Below are positions 1-7,514 of a DNA stretch of 64,000 bases, in pieces (position 1 is the first letter of the stretch; every line of letters begins with the position of its first letter). The stretch comes from CATOSP01 sp965204715. Lineage in GTDB: Bacteria > Chloroflexota > Dehalococcoidia > Lucifugimonadales > UBA3495. The DNA is taken from NCBI GenBank assembly GCA_965204715.1, contig OZ242009.1, positions 3,782,001 to 3,846,000 of the forward strand, in the 5' to 3' direction. The position numbers and the translations under genes were made by a program. Below the pieces are notes generated by a model. That model was not told the DNA's origin. It worked only from the letters and a program-made list of their open reading frames with translations, and made no database searches.

Positions 1-297
1 GGGCATCATCTTGTCCAGCACCGGCTTGTATTCCCGGATGCGGCCGCAGCCGATGCAGGCCAGGTTGCACATCTCCAACGGCTCCAGCATCGTTACCAGC
101 GGGAACCGCTTCCGCCCTTTTAGCCGGTTCTTCAGGATGTACCAGCCAAGGCGGACCGAGAGTTCAACAGGTCTGCGGGACCGGCCTGCCGGTTCCTGTG
201 CTTCTCCCGGACGCTGGGAACCTCGCCCCAAACCGCCTTGCCGGCCGGGGGGCGGCGGATGGGATCCGTCCCTCGATTGGTCTTTTTGCTGCGTCAT
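1..297 (-). CDS. hpnH: HpnH-type radical SAM protein, N-terminal part (runs off the window)
   Basis: Reading the minus strand from the ATG at 297-295 gives 99 codons open to the window edge. After a Gly/Pro-rich N-terminus of about 45 residues comes a segment ending in MLEPLEMCNLACIGCGRI. The CxxxCxxC spacing (CNLACIGC) is the [4Fe-4S] ligand set of radical SAM enzymes, and the surrounding sequence resembles HpnH, which joins adenosine to hopene in bacteriohopanepolyol synthesis. The start overlaps the stop of the upstream polyprenyl synthase by one base (TGATG), so translation is probably coupled. The family call is from recognition of the motif context; the catalytic core lies mostly outside the window. 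Confidence 0.72.
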   Translation of the reverse strand, partial: MTQQKDQSRDGSHPPPPGRQGGLGRGSQRPGEAQEPAGRSRRPVELSVRLGWYILKNRLKGRKRFPLVTMLEPLEMCNLACIGCGRIREYKPVLDKMMP

Positions 298-1361
298 CAG
301 TATTGCCTGCGAGAAAGAAAATCTACCAAGTCCTCGGCTTCCTTCCTGGCCCAGTCCGGCAGGGAAACCGGCTTGAGCGACTCCAGCGCGTCTTCGGCGC
401 TGACTTCGGTCAGGACCTGCGACCGCTCCCGGGCCTTGACTTCCTCCAACACTTCCAGCACCCGTTCCACGTCCTGATCGTCCAGTTCCTCCTGGCTGTA
501 GATGCGGATGAGGTCTTCCCGGGACCGGCCCTTGGCCTCCCCGAAAGCGTACACGACAGGGAAGGACTTCTTGCGGCGGCGGATGTCGTTTCCAGCCGCC
601 TTGCCGGTGATAGCCTCGTTTCCCCAAATGCCCAGGTAATCATCTCTGATCTGGAAGGCACGTCCCAGGCATTCCCCAAACTTTGTAAACGCCGCATAGG
701 TATCCGGGGCGTCTGTAGCCAGGAGAGTCCCTATTTGGACGCCACCGCGGATAAGCGCCCCGGTCTTGAAAGCGATCATCTGGAGATAATCGTCGCCGTT
801 GATCGAGGTGCTGGTCTCAAAGGACAGGTCCAGGCATTGGCCCTGGATCATTTCCAGGTAGCTGTCGGTAAGTATCTGGGAGACCTTCAGCACCGTCTCC
901 GGCGGGATCTCGTTTCGTGCTGTTCCCAGCAGCGCCGTGTCGCCTATGGAATGGAGGGCGTTGCCCGCCACAAGAGCCTTGGGCACGCCCCAGATGGACC
1001 ATACAGTCGCCTGGTGGCGCCGTTCCGCGTCCATATCCTGGATGTCATCATGTATCAGGGAGAAGTTATGAATCAACTCCAGCGCCACAGCCGCCGGCAA
1101 CGCCCTGGCAGGGTCTTGCTGCAGAGCCTCGCAGGCGAAGAGGCACAGGGTGGGACGGAGCGCTTTGCCCTGAGAGAGGGGGGACTTTGCCGGGGAGCCG
1201 TCCCGCTCGACCCAACCGAGGTGGTAACGGACGGGGAGATATGGCCCCACATCATCGGAGCCCTCCTGGGTTGGCACACAGCGGTTGAGTTCCTGTTCGA
1301 CAATACCCTTGTATCTGTCGAACATCTCCGGCAGTGTTGGCCCAGTGTCCATGCAGACCAT
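297..1361 (-). CDS. Polyprenyl diphosphate synthase (trans-isoprenyl type)
   Basis: The protein has both aspartate-rich motifs of trans-prenyltransferases. The first is LIHDDIQDMDAERR (DDxxD, binds Mg-diphosphate of the allylic substrate); the second is QIRDDYLGIWG. The family condenses isopentenyl diphosphate onto allylic diphosphates to make C15-C20 or longer chains. ATG at 1361 is chosen because GGGAG lies just upstream; an in-frame TTG at 1406 would add 15 residues. The gene runs directly into hpnH with a one-base overlap, so a role in supplying isoprenoid precursors for hopanoid lipids is a reasonable inference. Chain length cannot be read from the sequence. Confidence 0.88.
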   Translation of the reverse strand: MVCMDTGPTLPEMFDRYKGIVEQELNRCVPTQEGSDDVGPYLPVRYHLGWVERDGSPAKSPLSQGKALRPTLCLFACEALQQDPARALPAAVALELIHNFSLIHDDIQDMDAERRHQATVWSIWGVPKALVAGNALHSIGDTALLGTARNEIPPETVLKVSQILTDSYLEMIQGQCLDLSFETSTSINGDDYLQMIAFKTGALIRGGVQIGTLLATDAPDTYAAFTKFGECLGRAFQIRDDYLGIWGNEAITGKAAGNDIRRRKKSFPVVYAFGEAKGRSREDLIRIYSQEELDDQDVERVLEVLEEVKARERSQVLTEVSAEDALESLKPVSLPDWARKEAEDLVDFLSRRQY

Positions 1362-1816
1362 GAAACTCCCGGCGGGATCTCCAGTCTCTTGATACCCTGG
1401 CGTCAACCGGAATCGAGTGAGCGCTTACACTGTATGCTTGGTCGATAAACTACGACTGAAAACGTGGGTCCCATGCGTGGCGGGGGCCGCTTCATCCGCT
1501 GAGGATCCGCATCTCAAGCCGGGGAAAAGGTACATCGCAATTCGATGTGAATCCTAGCAAAAGTCCGGCAAAAGTGTCAAGGAAATGAACGGCAGCGCCG
1601 CTGACGCCCCAGGGCTATGAATCAAAACCACGCCCCATCTATCGGGCCGCGGTCCCGTACCGCCGTTCCCAGCCCACCTACCGGGGTCCACTAGCTCATC
1701 GCCTGCTTGCTACCGGGACGAGCCATCGGTATTATGAGTCCCGGTCATTCTACGGCTGCGAAGCACGTTGTTTGGTAATCCGTTGCCGACTGCCCGGAGA
1801 TTTCAGGAGAAATCCT
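1362..1816. other. Divergent intergenic region
   Basis: About 455 bases separate the minus-strand isoprenoid operon from the plus-strand selenoprotein. No convincing reading frame, RNA gene or repeat is visible. It should contain promoters for both directions, but no clear -35/-10 pair stands out. A ribosome-binding site AGGAG at about 1805-1809 precedes the selenoprotein ATG. Confidence 0.4.
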
Positions 1817-2314
1817 ATGGGAGACAAGCTCCAACAGGGAGACAGGTTTCCATACCTGGACCTTAAAACGATAAGCGGAGACAAGGTCACGCTACCTGGT
1901 AGTGCGCCATCCCGGTACACGGCGCTGCTCTTCTACCGCGGCCACTGGTGACCCTACTGCGCCCGGCAGTTGGCCGAGTGGGAAGCATCGAAAAACGAGC
2001 TAACGGAACTTGGCGTAACCGTCATCGCCGCCAGCGTTGATGACGTCGACCATGCCAGGGAAATGGCGGCCAAGGGCCTCAGTTTCCCCGTAGCCTACGG
2101 TGTGACCCAGGATGAAGCGGACAGCATCGGGGCGTGGTGGTCGCCGGACCGGGGCGGGTTCATCCAACCGGCAGAGTTCCTGCTGGGCCGCGGCGGAGTG
2201 GTGCTGGGCGCGATGTACGCATCCGGGCCGGTGGGACGAATGAGCGTAGAAGAGGCCATCCGCCTGATTACGGCGCGGGAGACCCGGAGACGGCAGGAAG
2301 AAGGCGCGGCCTGA
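1817..2314 (+). CDS. Peroxiredoxin-like (AhpC/TSA-fold) selenoprotein with UxxC motif
   Basis: From ATG 1817, with AGGAG 7 nt upstream, the frame reads a thioredoxin-fold N-terminus (GDRFPYLDLKTISGDKV...LLFYRGHW), meets TGA at 1949-1951 (codon 45), then continues in frame as PYCARQLAEWEASKNEL to a TGA at 2312. Related AhpC/TSA proteins have Cys at this position (FYRGHWCPYC), so the TGA sits exactly where the peroxidatic or redox Cys belongs. It is best read as selenocysteine in a U-P-Y-C motif. Total length would be 165 residues, normal for the family. A candidate bacterial SECIS hairpin follows the UGA. Expected role is thiol-dependent reduction of peroxides or disulfides in the cytoplasm. 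It is spaced 24 nt from the next gene and is probably co-transcribed. The alternative is a nonsense mutation, but exact placement at the catalytic Cys argues against it. Confidence 0.82.
1960..1980 (+). promoter_or_regulatory. Candidate bacterial SECIS hairpin
   Basis: A stem CGGC (1964-1967) / GCCG (1973-1976) closes loop AGTTG. It extends past one C-A mismatch by C-G, G-U and C-G pairs (1960-1962 with 1978-1980). The loop begins 16 nt after the UGA and has G as its second base. These features match the known bacterial SECIS pattern of a small apical loop with an early G at a short distance from the UGA. Folding was done by eye only. Confidence 0.5.
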
Positions 2315-2338
2315 GGCTGGAGGGAGAAGCGAATTGCC

Positions 2339-3151
2339 ATGAGCGATCAGCAAATGGTGGAGAACATGGAGGCGGTGTGGAGGTCCATTGATGGCCTTTG
2401 CGCCGGTTTAACCGAGGCCCAGTGGAAGATGGCCACCGATTGCCCCGGATGGTCCGTGCAGGACCAGCTATCCCACCTGGCGGGCAGCGAGAACCGGCTG
2501 CTGGGCCGGCCAATGCCCGATCATACCCCTCAAGACGTAAGCAACACCAAGAATGAAATCGGTGAGAACAACGAAGTCCTGGTGGACTGGCGGCGCTCCT
2601 GGGCCGGGGCCAGGGTCCTGGAGGACTTCCGGGAATCCACCGGGGAGCGGCTGAATATTCTGCGCAACATGGCCCCAGGCGACTTCGACGCTCCAGCCCA
2701 GACGCCCATCGGACCGGGCACGGTGCGGGACTACCTGGCAATCCGCATCTTCGACGCTTGGGTCCATGAACAGGACATGCGCCGCGCCCTTAACATTCCC
2801 GGCCACATGGAAGGCCCGGTCGTGATCCATGCGATGGACCGCATGTCGATGGCCATTCCCTTCGTGGTGGGCAGAAAGGTCCAGCCCCTCGATGGAGCAA
2901 CGGTGGTAGTCGAAGTCACTGGCCTGGCGGGTCGCACCTTGTCCATCGGGATGCAGGGAACCCGGGCCAACTACCTTGAATCGGCCCCGGATTCCCCGAC
3001 CGCGCGGCTGGAGATGGACGTGGAAACGTTCCTGTGCCTGTGCTGCGGACGGTGGGACCCGGCGGCGACCCTGAACACCGGCAAGATTGCCATCTCCGGC
3101 GACCGCGAGTTGGGCGAGACCATAGTCAAAGAAATGAATTTCATGATCTGA
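2339..3151 (+). CDS. Maleylpyruvate isomerase (MDMPI)/DinB-fold family protein
   Basis: The 270-residue protein starts with a DinB-like four-helix segment (AVWRSIDGLCAGLTEAQW then CPGWSVQDQLSHLAGSE), the signature of the mycothiol-dependent maleylpyruvate isomerase N-terminal domain with its His metal ligand in the DQLSHLAG helix. A second His-containing helix (IFDAWVHEQDMRRAL) supplies further ligands. Members use low-molecular-weight thiols or act as thiol-S-transferases, but many homologues outside Actinobacteria have no known thiol cofactor, so the substrate is unknown. The C-terminal 80 residues resemble an SCP2/MDMPI-C-like fold. It lies 24 nt after the selenoprotein, which suggests a shared thiol-redox operon. 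Confidence 0.72.
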   Translation: MSDQQMVENMEAVWRSIDGLCAGLTEAQWKMATDCPGWSVQDQLSHLAGSENRLLGRPMPDHTPQDVSNTKNEIGENNEVLVDWRRSWAGARVLEDFRESTGERLNILRNMAPGDFDAPAQTPIGPGTVRDYLAIRIFDAWVHEQDMRRALNIPGHMEGPVVIHAMDRMSMAIPFVVGRKVQPLDGATVVVEVTGLAGRTLSIGMQGTRANYLESAPDSPTARLEMDVETFLCLCCGRWDPAATLNTGKIAISGDRELGETIVKEMNFMI

Positions 3152-3186
3152 CGCCCGACATCCCACACGCAGTCAGACTTCATTTG

Positions 3187-3215
3187 TCCCCCCGGCGAAG
3201 GTGAAGCCGGGGGGA
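3187..3215. terminator. Bidirectional hairpin terminator
   Basis: A perfect 10-bp inverted repeat, TCCCCCCGGC / GCCGGGGGGA, with a 9-nt loop is followed by TTT on the plus strand. It sits between the convergent stops of the MDMPI-family gene and the agmatinase, where a shared terminator is expected. Confidence 0.75.
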
Positions 3216-3221
3216 TTTACG

Positions 3222-4235
3222 TTAACGAGACGGGAACCGGGCACTGAGCATATCCAGAATCAGCCGGGCCGCCACCTGCACCGTGAGTTCCGACGAATCG
3301 TAGGGCGGCGCGACCTCCACCATATCGAATGCCACCAGCGGATGCCCCGCATCTCCATTACCACTCGAGGGCTTGGGTTTGCTCAGGAGCGCTTGCAGGC
3401 AGTCCCTGGCCTCGTGGTAGAAGAGGCCGCCGGTCTCCGGTGTGCCCGTCCCCGGCGCAAGGCTGGGGTCCATCACGTCGATGTCGAAAGTGATGTACAG
3501 GTTCTCAGCGGGCGGAATCAGGTCGGCCACCCCCTGGGGTCCCAACTCTCGGAAGCGGTTGCTGCTTATGATCATGGAGCCGTCGCTGATAGCCTCCTCG
3601 TAGGGCTTACGGCGGGCGGCGCGTATGCCCACCGACGTAATGTGATTGACGAAGGGCAACTCCCGGCAGCGGCGTATCGGGCTGGCGTGAGTCAACAGCG
3701 CGCCCTGCACGTCGTGGGTATAGTCCAGGTGGGCATCGAAGTGGACGATGTTCAGCGGCCCGAACTTGCCCAGCCCTCGCACTACCGGGAAGGTGATGGC
3801 GTGGTCGCCGCCCACCACGGCGGGGAACGCGCCCCGTTCCACGACCTGCTCCACGGCCCTGGTTATCTTGTCGAAATTGCCCACGACCTCGGAAGGGACA
3901 ATGGTGATGTTGCCGCAGTCGGCCATGATGACGCCCCGGAGCATTTCGTCCTCGGCATCCACATCGAAGAACCCCTCGGCCTGGGTCTGCCGGCCCTGGG
4001 GATCGGCGTAAGAGTAAGTCCTGGGGGCATCGCGGACGGCGTCCGGCCCGTAACGCGCACCCGGCCTGCCCGAAGTGCCCTGGTCGAATGGGACGCCAAT
4101 CAGCGCGATGTCCGCCTCCAGCGTCGCCAGGTCAGTACACAGCGGGGCCTTGAAGAAGCTGCGCGGCTGCGCCCGGATGATGGGCCATTCCTCGCTGGTT
4201 GGTTGGATGTATTGGTCAGCGGAGTCCTGCTGCAT
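3222..4235 (-). CDS. speB: Agmatinase/arginase-family ureohydrolase
   Basis: The 337-residue protein carries the full binuclear manganese site of ureohydrolases: VVGGDHAITFP, IVHFDAHLDYTHD and FDIDVMDPSLAPGTGTPE. The family hydrolyses a guanidino group, releasing urea; agmatine to putrescine is the most common bacterial reaction, but guanidinobutyrate or other substrates are possible. ATG 4235 is preceded by AAGGAG at good spacing. The gene is divergent from the PaREP1-like gene and convergent with the upstream redox operon. Substrate choice cannot be read from the motifs, so the symbol is tentative. Confidence 0.85.
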   Translation of the reverse strand: MQQDSADQYIQPTSEEWPIIRAQPRSFFKAPLCTDLATLEADIALIGVPFDQGTSGRPGARYGPDAVRDAPRTYSYADPQGRQTQAEGFFDVDAEDEMLRGVIMADCGNITIVPSEVVGNFDKITRAVEQVVERGAFPAVVGGDHAITFPVVRGLGKFGPLNIVHFDAHLDYTHDVQGALLTHASPIRRCRELPFVNHITSVGIRAARRKPYEEAISDGSMIISSNRFRELGPQGVADLIPPAENLYITFDIDVMDPSLAPGTGTPETGGLFYHEARDCLQALLSKPKPSSGNGDAGHPLVAFDMVEVAPPYDSSELTVQVAARLILDMLSARFPSR

Positions 4236-4294
4236 GACGGCTCCTTTCGTCTATACCTCTGATACAATTGGGCTAACCAACCGGGAATGATGAG

Positions 4295-4729
4295 ATGCTC
4301 GAACCAGGAACGCCCGACAAGTATAACGAAATGAGTCAACATTATATCCGGCAGGCCGAGGAGGAATTCCAGAAGGGAGACCTCACACAGGCGTCGGAGA
4401 AAGCCTGGGGCGCGGCGGCTCTGGCCGTCAAGTCCGTCGCGGCGCGGCGGGGTTGGAGCCATCACCGACACGACCTGCTCTATGCCGTCTCAGATCAAAT
4501 CGCCGATGAGATGGAACGCCCGGAATTGGCGCGCTTGTTTCGGAGCATCAGCACACTGCACACCAACTTCTACGAAGACTGGATTGCAGTGACTGTAGTC
4601 CGGGACGGCATAGAGGAAGTAAAGCTGTACCTGCAAGAGTTGGAGGCAATCCAAGCCGCTCCGCCGCCAACATTCGTCCCTCAAACACCGGAGCAAGCCG
4701 CCCGGTTGCGCAAGCTCGCCGAGTCCTAA
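4295..4729 (+). CDS. PaREP1/HEPN-like small helical protein
   Basis: The 144-residue protein contains a helical segment (QHYIRQAEEEFQKGDLTQA then SEKAWGAAALAVKSVAARRG) typical of PaREP1 and HEPN-related families, with YVxEA-like packing and a His-rich turn (WSHHRHDLLY). HEPN-type proteins often act as RNases or pair with nucleotidyltransferases, but no Rx4-6H catalytic motif is clear and no partner lies next to it. A TACAAT at 4263-4268 could be its -10 element. Its stop overlaps the convergent radical SAM gene by four bases. The function is unknown. Confidence 0.6.
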   Translation: MLEPGTPDKYNEMSQHYIRQAEEEFQKGDLTQASEKAWGAAALAVKSVAARRGWSHHRHDLLYAVSDQIADEMERPELARLFRSISTLHTNFYEDWIAVTVVRDGIEEVKLYLQELEAIQAAPPPTFVPQTPEQAARLRKLAES

Positions 4730-5661
4730 AACGGGGGTTTGAATCCGTCCTTCCCCTCTCCCAACTCCGGCAACTGGTCCTGCAACACCTCGAACACCAT
4801 CCTGTAGTGCTCCATGTACTCGTCCTTGAACGAGTCCCGGTCGCAGCCCAACTTCTCGGCCATAAGATCAAAGGCCCGGTCCCGTGTGCCGGCCAGGAAC
4901 TTTCCACGCTGGAAGTGGAAGGGCTGGGCGATGAATTTCTCGGCTCCCGTATCGCGCAGGCTGTCGGCGAAGGCGTAGGGGCTGCTGACCAGCAGCAGGG
5001 GCGTCATGGTGATGCAGGCATCTATGCCCGCCGCCTTCACCTCGCCGATGGCCTTCAGCCGGACCGGGTTGGCGGGGCAGAAAGGCTCGAAGGTGCGGCG
5101 AATGTCCTCGTCGTCGGTGGTGACGGTCATGTTGACCTGCACCCGCCCACCGTTCTCCCCGATGCGGCGGAACAGGTCGCAGTCCCGCACCACGTCGGGA
5201 CTGCGGGTCTGCACGACCAGCCTGGGCGTATGTCCGTCCGCCATCGCCTCCAGCAAACCGCGGGTCAACCGCAACTCCCGCTCCACCGGCTGGTAGGGGT
5301 CGGTAACGCTGCTCATGTAAATGAGCTTGCCGTCCAGGGACTCCGGGCGCCTCTTCAGCCTCTTCTCCAGCAAATCGACGGCGTTCTCCTTGACGCTTAC
5401 CCAGTAACCCCAACTGTCCCGCTTCGCAACGTCGCGGCTGAAAAAGGCGGCGTAGCAGTAGGTACAGCCAAAGGAACAGCCACTATAGGGGTTCAGGGTA
5501 AAGTCGTAGGCGTCCATGAACCCGGTGGCCTTGGTGAGAACCTCGCGGGCGTAGGCGCGAGTAATAGTAGCTTCGCCAATGCTATCGGGAACGAGTGTCA
5601 GTGGCGCCGAGCCGTAAGAATCTTCGCAGAAAATCGAATACTGGTGAGGACTGTTGAGCAT
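4726..5661 (-). CDS. Radical SAM protein (SplB/PA0069-like)
   Basis: A CxxxCxxC cluster in NPYSGCSFGCTYCYA binds the [4Fe-4S] cluster and identifies a radical SAM enzyme of the subgroup related to spore photoproduct lyase-like proteins. Further motifs, YMSSVTDPYQPVE and TRGLLEAM, are typical of this subgroup. The biological substrate of these proteins is not established. ATG 5661 is preferred: AGGGG lies upstream and the product starts MLNSPHQYSIF. An upstream ATG at 5772 would force a long overlap with the preceding gene. Even with this start it overlaps the end of the methyltransferase by 80 nt, so the two may be co-transcribed. Confidence 0.8.
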   Translation of the reverse strand: MLNSPHQYSIFCEDSYGSAPLTLVPDSIGEATITRAYAREVLTKATGFMDAYDFTLNPYSGCSFGCTYCYAAFFSRDVAKRDSWGYWVSVKENAVDLLEKRLKRRPESLDGKLIYMSSVTDPYQPVERELRLTRGLLEAMADGHTPRLVVQTRSPDVVRDCDLFRRIGENGGRVQVNMTVTTDDEDIRRTFEPFCPANPVRLKAIGEVKAAGIDACITMTPLLLVSSPYAFADSLRDTGAEKFIAQPFHFQRGKFLAGTRDRAFDLMAEKLGCDRDSFKDEYMEHYRMVFEVLQDQLPELGEGKDGFKPPF

Positions 5662-6610
5662 CGCCCCGTCCCCTTTCGGAGTAGATAAAGGCTGTAGTTT
5701 GGTCAGGCCAATCGCAGTAAACATGATACCAATTCGGGGCGAAAAATCCCCATCCCCTAGCAACTCTGGCAATGTGAGAATTGCTTAATACGGTATCGAA
5801 CTGCGGGGTAATACGGGATGACGATAATTGAAACGACCTGTATTTCTTCCTGAACGGCGATACTTGGTTCACGATTGGAATGTTGCCTGGATTATTCTCA
5901 TTGCCATAACAGGTCATAAGCCCAGTATCAGGAACGATTGCTTTGTGCAAACTGGTCAGAGCGTCTTTAACATCCCGCCTATTGCTTTTGTAGACAGCGT
6001 GCATTGCGCTGATCCATCTATCGGCATCAGGGACTGCCTGAACTGAATGGAAATCAGTATACGCCTTGTAGTGCTTATGAATCAGGTCACACGACGCTTT
6101 CAGCACTTGAAGGCGAGGGTCCTGACTAACAAGTTCCCTGAACTCGGCCCATATTTTTCTGCCCATGTCAATCATAGGTCTGCTGATATCTATTGAATCG
6201 ATCCTGACCTCCGACATTGTATGCCCTTGTTCCAAGACATCCGCTACTGCCAACGCTACGCCGAACTGCATGGCCAACGAGCCACAACCAAAGTCGACGA
6301 CTTGCAGACTGTCAGTATTCGTTAATGTTGATTTGACGGAGCCTGCTTGCTCTTTCATCATCTTGATTATTGAGTATGCAAGGTTGGTGTGGGAAAGCTG
6401 ATACCTAGCGACGTATAGCAGAGCCACCATCCCATCGGAATAATCCGGGCTTTCTAATGTCCGCAACATGTCGAGGGAGTCCATCGCCTCGCTGACGCGG
6501 CGACGCTTTTCAGTGGAATTCATCCCCTCTGTAAGCCGCTGAAACTCGGATTCAGCGGCGTTTGCTACTGCCATGTCCAGCACACGGCAAACAGTGACAT
6601 TACTGTCCAT
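5582..6610 (-). CDS. Class I SAM-dependent methyltransferase-like protein, substrate unknown
   Basis: A glycine-rich motif I (LQVVDFGCGSLAMQFGVAL) followed about 40 residues later by an acidic motif II (IDSIDISRPMIDMGRK) indicates a Rossmann methyltransferase that binds S-adenosylmethionine. The N-terminal 95 residues are helical and the C-terminal third (about residues 230-342) is not recognised. Codon use and base composition are clearly AT-richer than the flanking genes, which suggests recent acquisition together with the neighbouring toxin-antitoxin remnant. A GTG at 6613 is an alternative start directly before the ATG. The downstream end overlaps the radical SAM gene. Confidence 0.6.
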   Translation of the reverse strand: MDSNVTVCRVLDMAVANAAESEFQRLTEGMNSTEKRRRVSEAMDSLDMLRTLESPDYSDGMVALLYVARYQLSHTNLAYSIIKMMKEQAGSVKSTLTNTDSLQVVDFGCGSLAMQFGVALAVADVLEQGHTMSEVRIDSIDISRPMIDMGRKIWAEFRELVSQDPRLQVLKASCDLIHKHYKAYTDFHSVQAVPDADRWISAMHAVYKSNRRDVKDALTSLHKAIVPDTGLMTCYGNENNPGNIPIVNQVSPFRKKYRSFQLSSSRITPQFDTVLSNSHIARVARGWGFFAPNWYHVYCDWPDQTTAFIYSERGRGDAQQSSPVFDFLRRFLRLGATDTRSR

Positions 6611-6662
6611 CACCCAGCCACGCCCAAGGATGCTCTATCCCAACGGCAAGCGAGTCCTGACC

Positions 6663-6710
6663 ACTCCTACAACCACTCCCCAAACCATGCCAAAGTCTCC
6701 GCCATTACCT
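6663..6710 (-). repeat. Duplicated 3' end of the alpha/beta hydrolase gene (copy 1)
   Basis: About 45 bases closely match 7468-7514, the last codons of the hydrolase gene. On the minus strand both copies encode MAETLAW(F/Y)GEWL and a stop. This copy has no gene body attached and marks the far side of the toxin-antitoxin patch. Confidence 0.7.
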
Positions 6711-6722
6711 TCACGCTGATTG

Positions 6723-7138
6723 TCATGCGTTGCCCGCCAGTCGCTCGCTTAATTCTCTCGGAGTGACTATCGGAACAGAAAAAACCGACGCCAAAGAGAG
6801 CAGGGCGACGTCTCCTGTGACCAGGGCATTTGCGCCGCCGGCCAGAGCAAGCTTCAGAAATGGAATGTCGTTGGGGTCTCGGCAATCTGGTACGGTCAGA
6901 GATTCCGGCACGATAATCATCTCGCACCAAGGCAAATAGTCATCTAACAAGTCTGTCTGTTCTTGGCCGGTCAAGCTGAACTTGGGATATGACAGCACTC
7001 TGACTAATTCCGCGGTGGTATATATACTTCGCAGCGGCAATATGGCGCCCGATTGCCATGCCGTCCGAATCAGAACAATGACCTTTGCGGAAATCGAATC
7101 GCTGAAACGGCCACGTTGGTGTCAAGGACCAGCCCCAA
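6723..7138 (-). pseudogene. PIN-domain toxin, frameshifted
   Basis: The first frame begins at a TTG (7138) and reads GLVLDTNVAVSAIRFPQRSLF, where DTN carries the first metal-binding Asp of PIN RNases, then hits TGA near 7071. The rest is in another frame: LIRTAWQSGAILPLRSIYTT, then DCRDPNDIPFLKLALAGGA and VTGDVALL, the remaining acidic residues of the active site. Restoring one C in the TTGTTCTGATT stretch would join the two frames into a normal protein of about 138 residues. The family cleaves RNA and is neutralised by the AbrB-like protein encoded directly upstream. The break is either a real inactivation or a one-base sequencing error. Confidence 0.75.
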
Positions 7139-7146
7139 CCGGCTGT

Positions 7147-7368
7147 TTACTCCCGGCGGGCCCAAGCCACTGCGTCGGCAATGTCATCCTCGGTGACTCC
7201 CAGCCGGTCCAACTTCTCCCTTACCGCATCCGCCGGGGAGATGTGGACGGGCCTAAGCACAATGCAACCGTCCTTCTTGGTCACCTCGAAATACTCTATC
7301 CCGCCAAAGACCGCATCCGCCTCTTCCAGGAAAGTTAGCTGGTTTGTGCCGGTCCGTTTTGCAAGCAT
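7147..7368 (-). CDS. AbrB/MazE-like antitoxin of the PIN toxin
   Basis: The 73-residue product starts MLAKRTGTNQLTFLEEA and continues EYFEVTKKDGCIVLRPV, the swapped-hairpin DNA-binding pattern seen in antitoxins paired with COG1569-type PIN toxins. The tail REKLDRLGVTEDDIADAVAW is the usual toxin-binding helix. ATG 7368 is chosen because GGAGG lies 8 nt upstream; an extension to 7398 is possible but lacks such a site. It lies immediately upstream of the broken toxin, and such pairs usually autoregulate their promoter. The LTFLEEA stretch deviates from the LTLPK core of relatives, so DNA binding may be altered. Confidence 0.65.
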   Translation of the reverse strand: MLAKRTGTNQLTFLEEADAVFGGIEYFEVTKKDGCIVLRPVHISPADAVREKLDRLGVTEDDIADAVAWARRE

Positions 7369-7467
7369 GTCGATTCCCTCCGCAAGTCCATGGAACAATA
7401 GGAATTTGCCGCCGTTGTAATCTGTTGGCTCTGGTAGCGGGATACAGCAGAGCCGTCACGCCCCACC

Positions 7468-7514
7468 GCCCCTACAACCACTCTCCGTACCAGGCCAAAG
7501 TCTCCGCCATTACC
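7468..7514 (-). repeat. Hydrolase 3' end, intact-gene copy (copy 2)
   Basis: This is the counterpart of the imperfect direct repeat at 6663-6710, here as the true end of the hydrolase gene. The two copies bracket about 0.76 kb containing the PIN/antitoxin module. Confidence 0.7.

Noticed and set aside
1949..1951. Reading the in-frame TGA as evidence for a recoded genetic code (TGA = Trp or Gly)
   Set aside because: TGA is used as a normal stop at many intact genes here, and no other gene has internal TGA at conserved positions.
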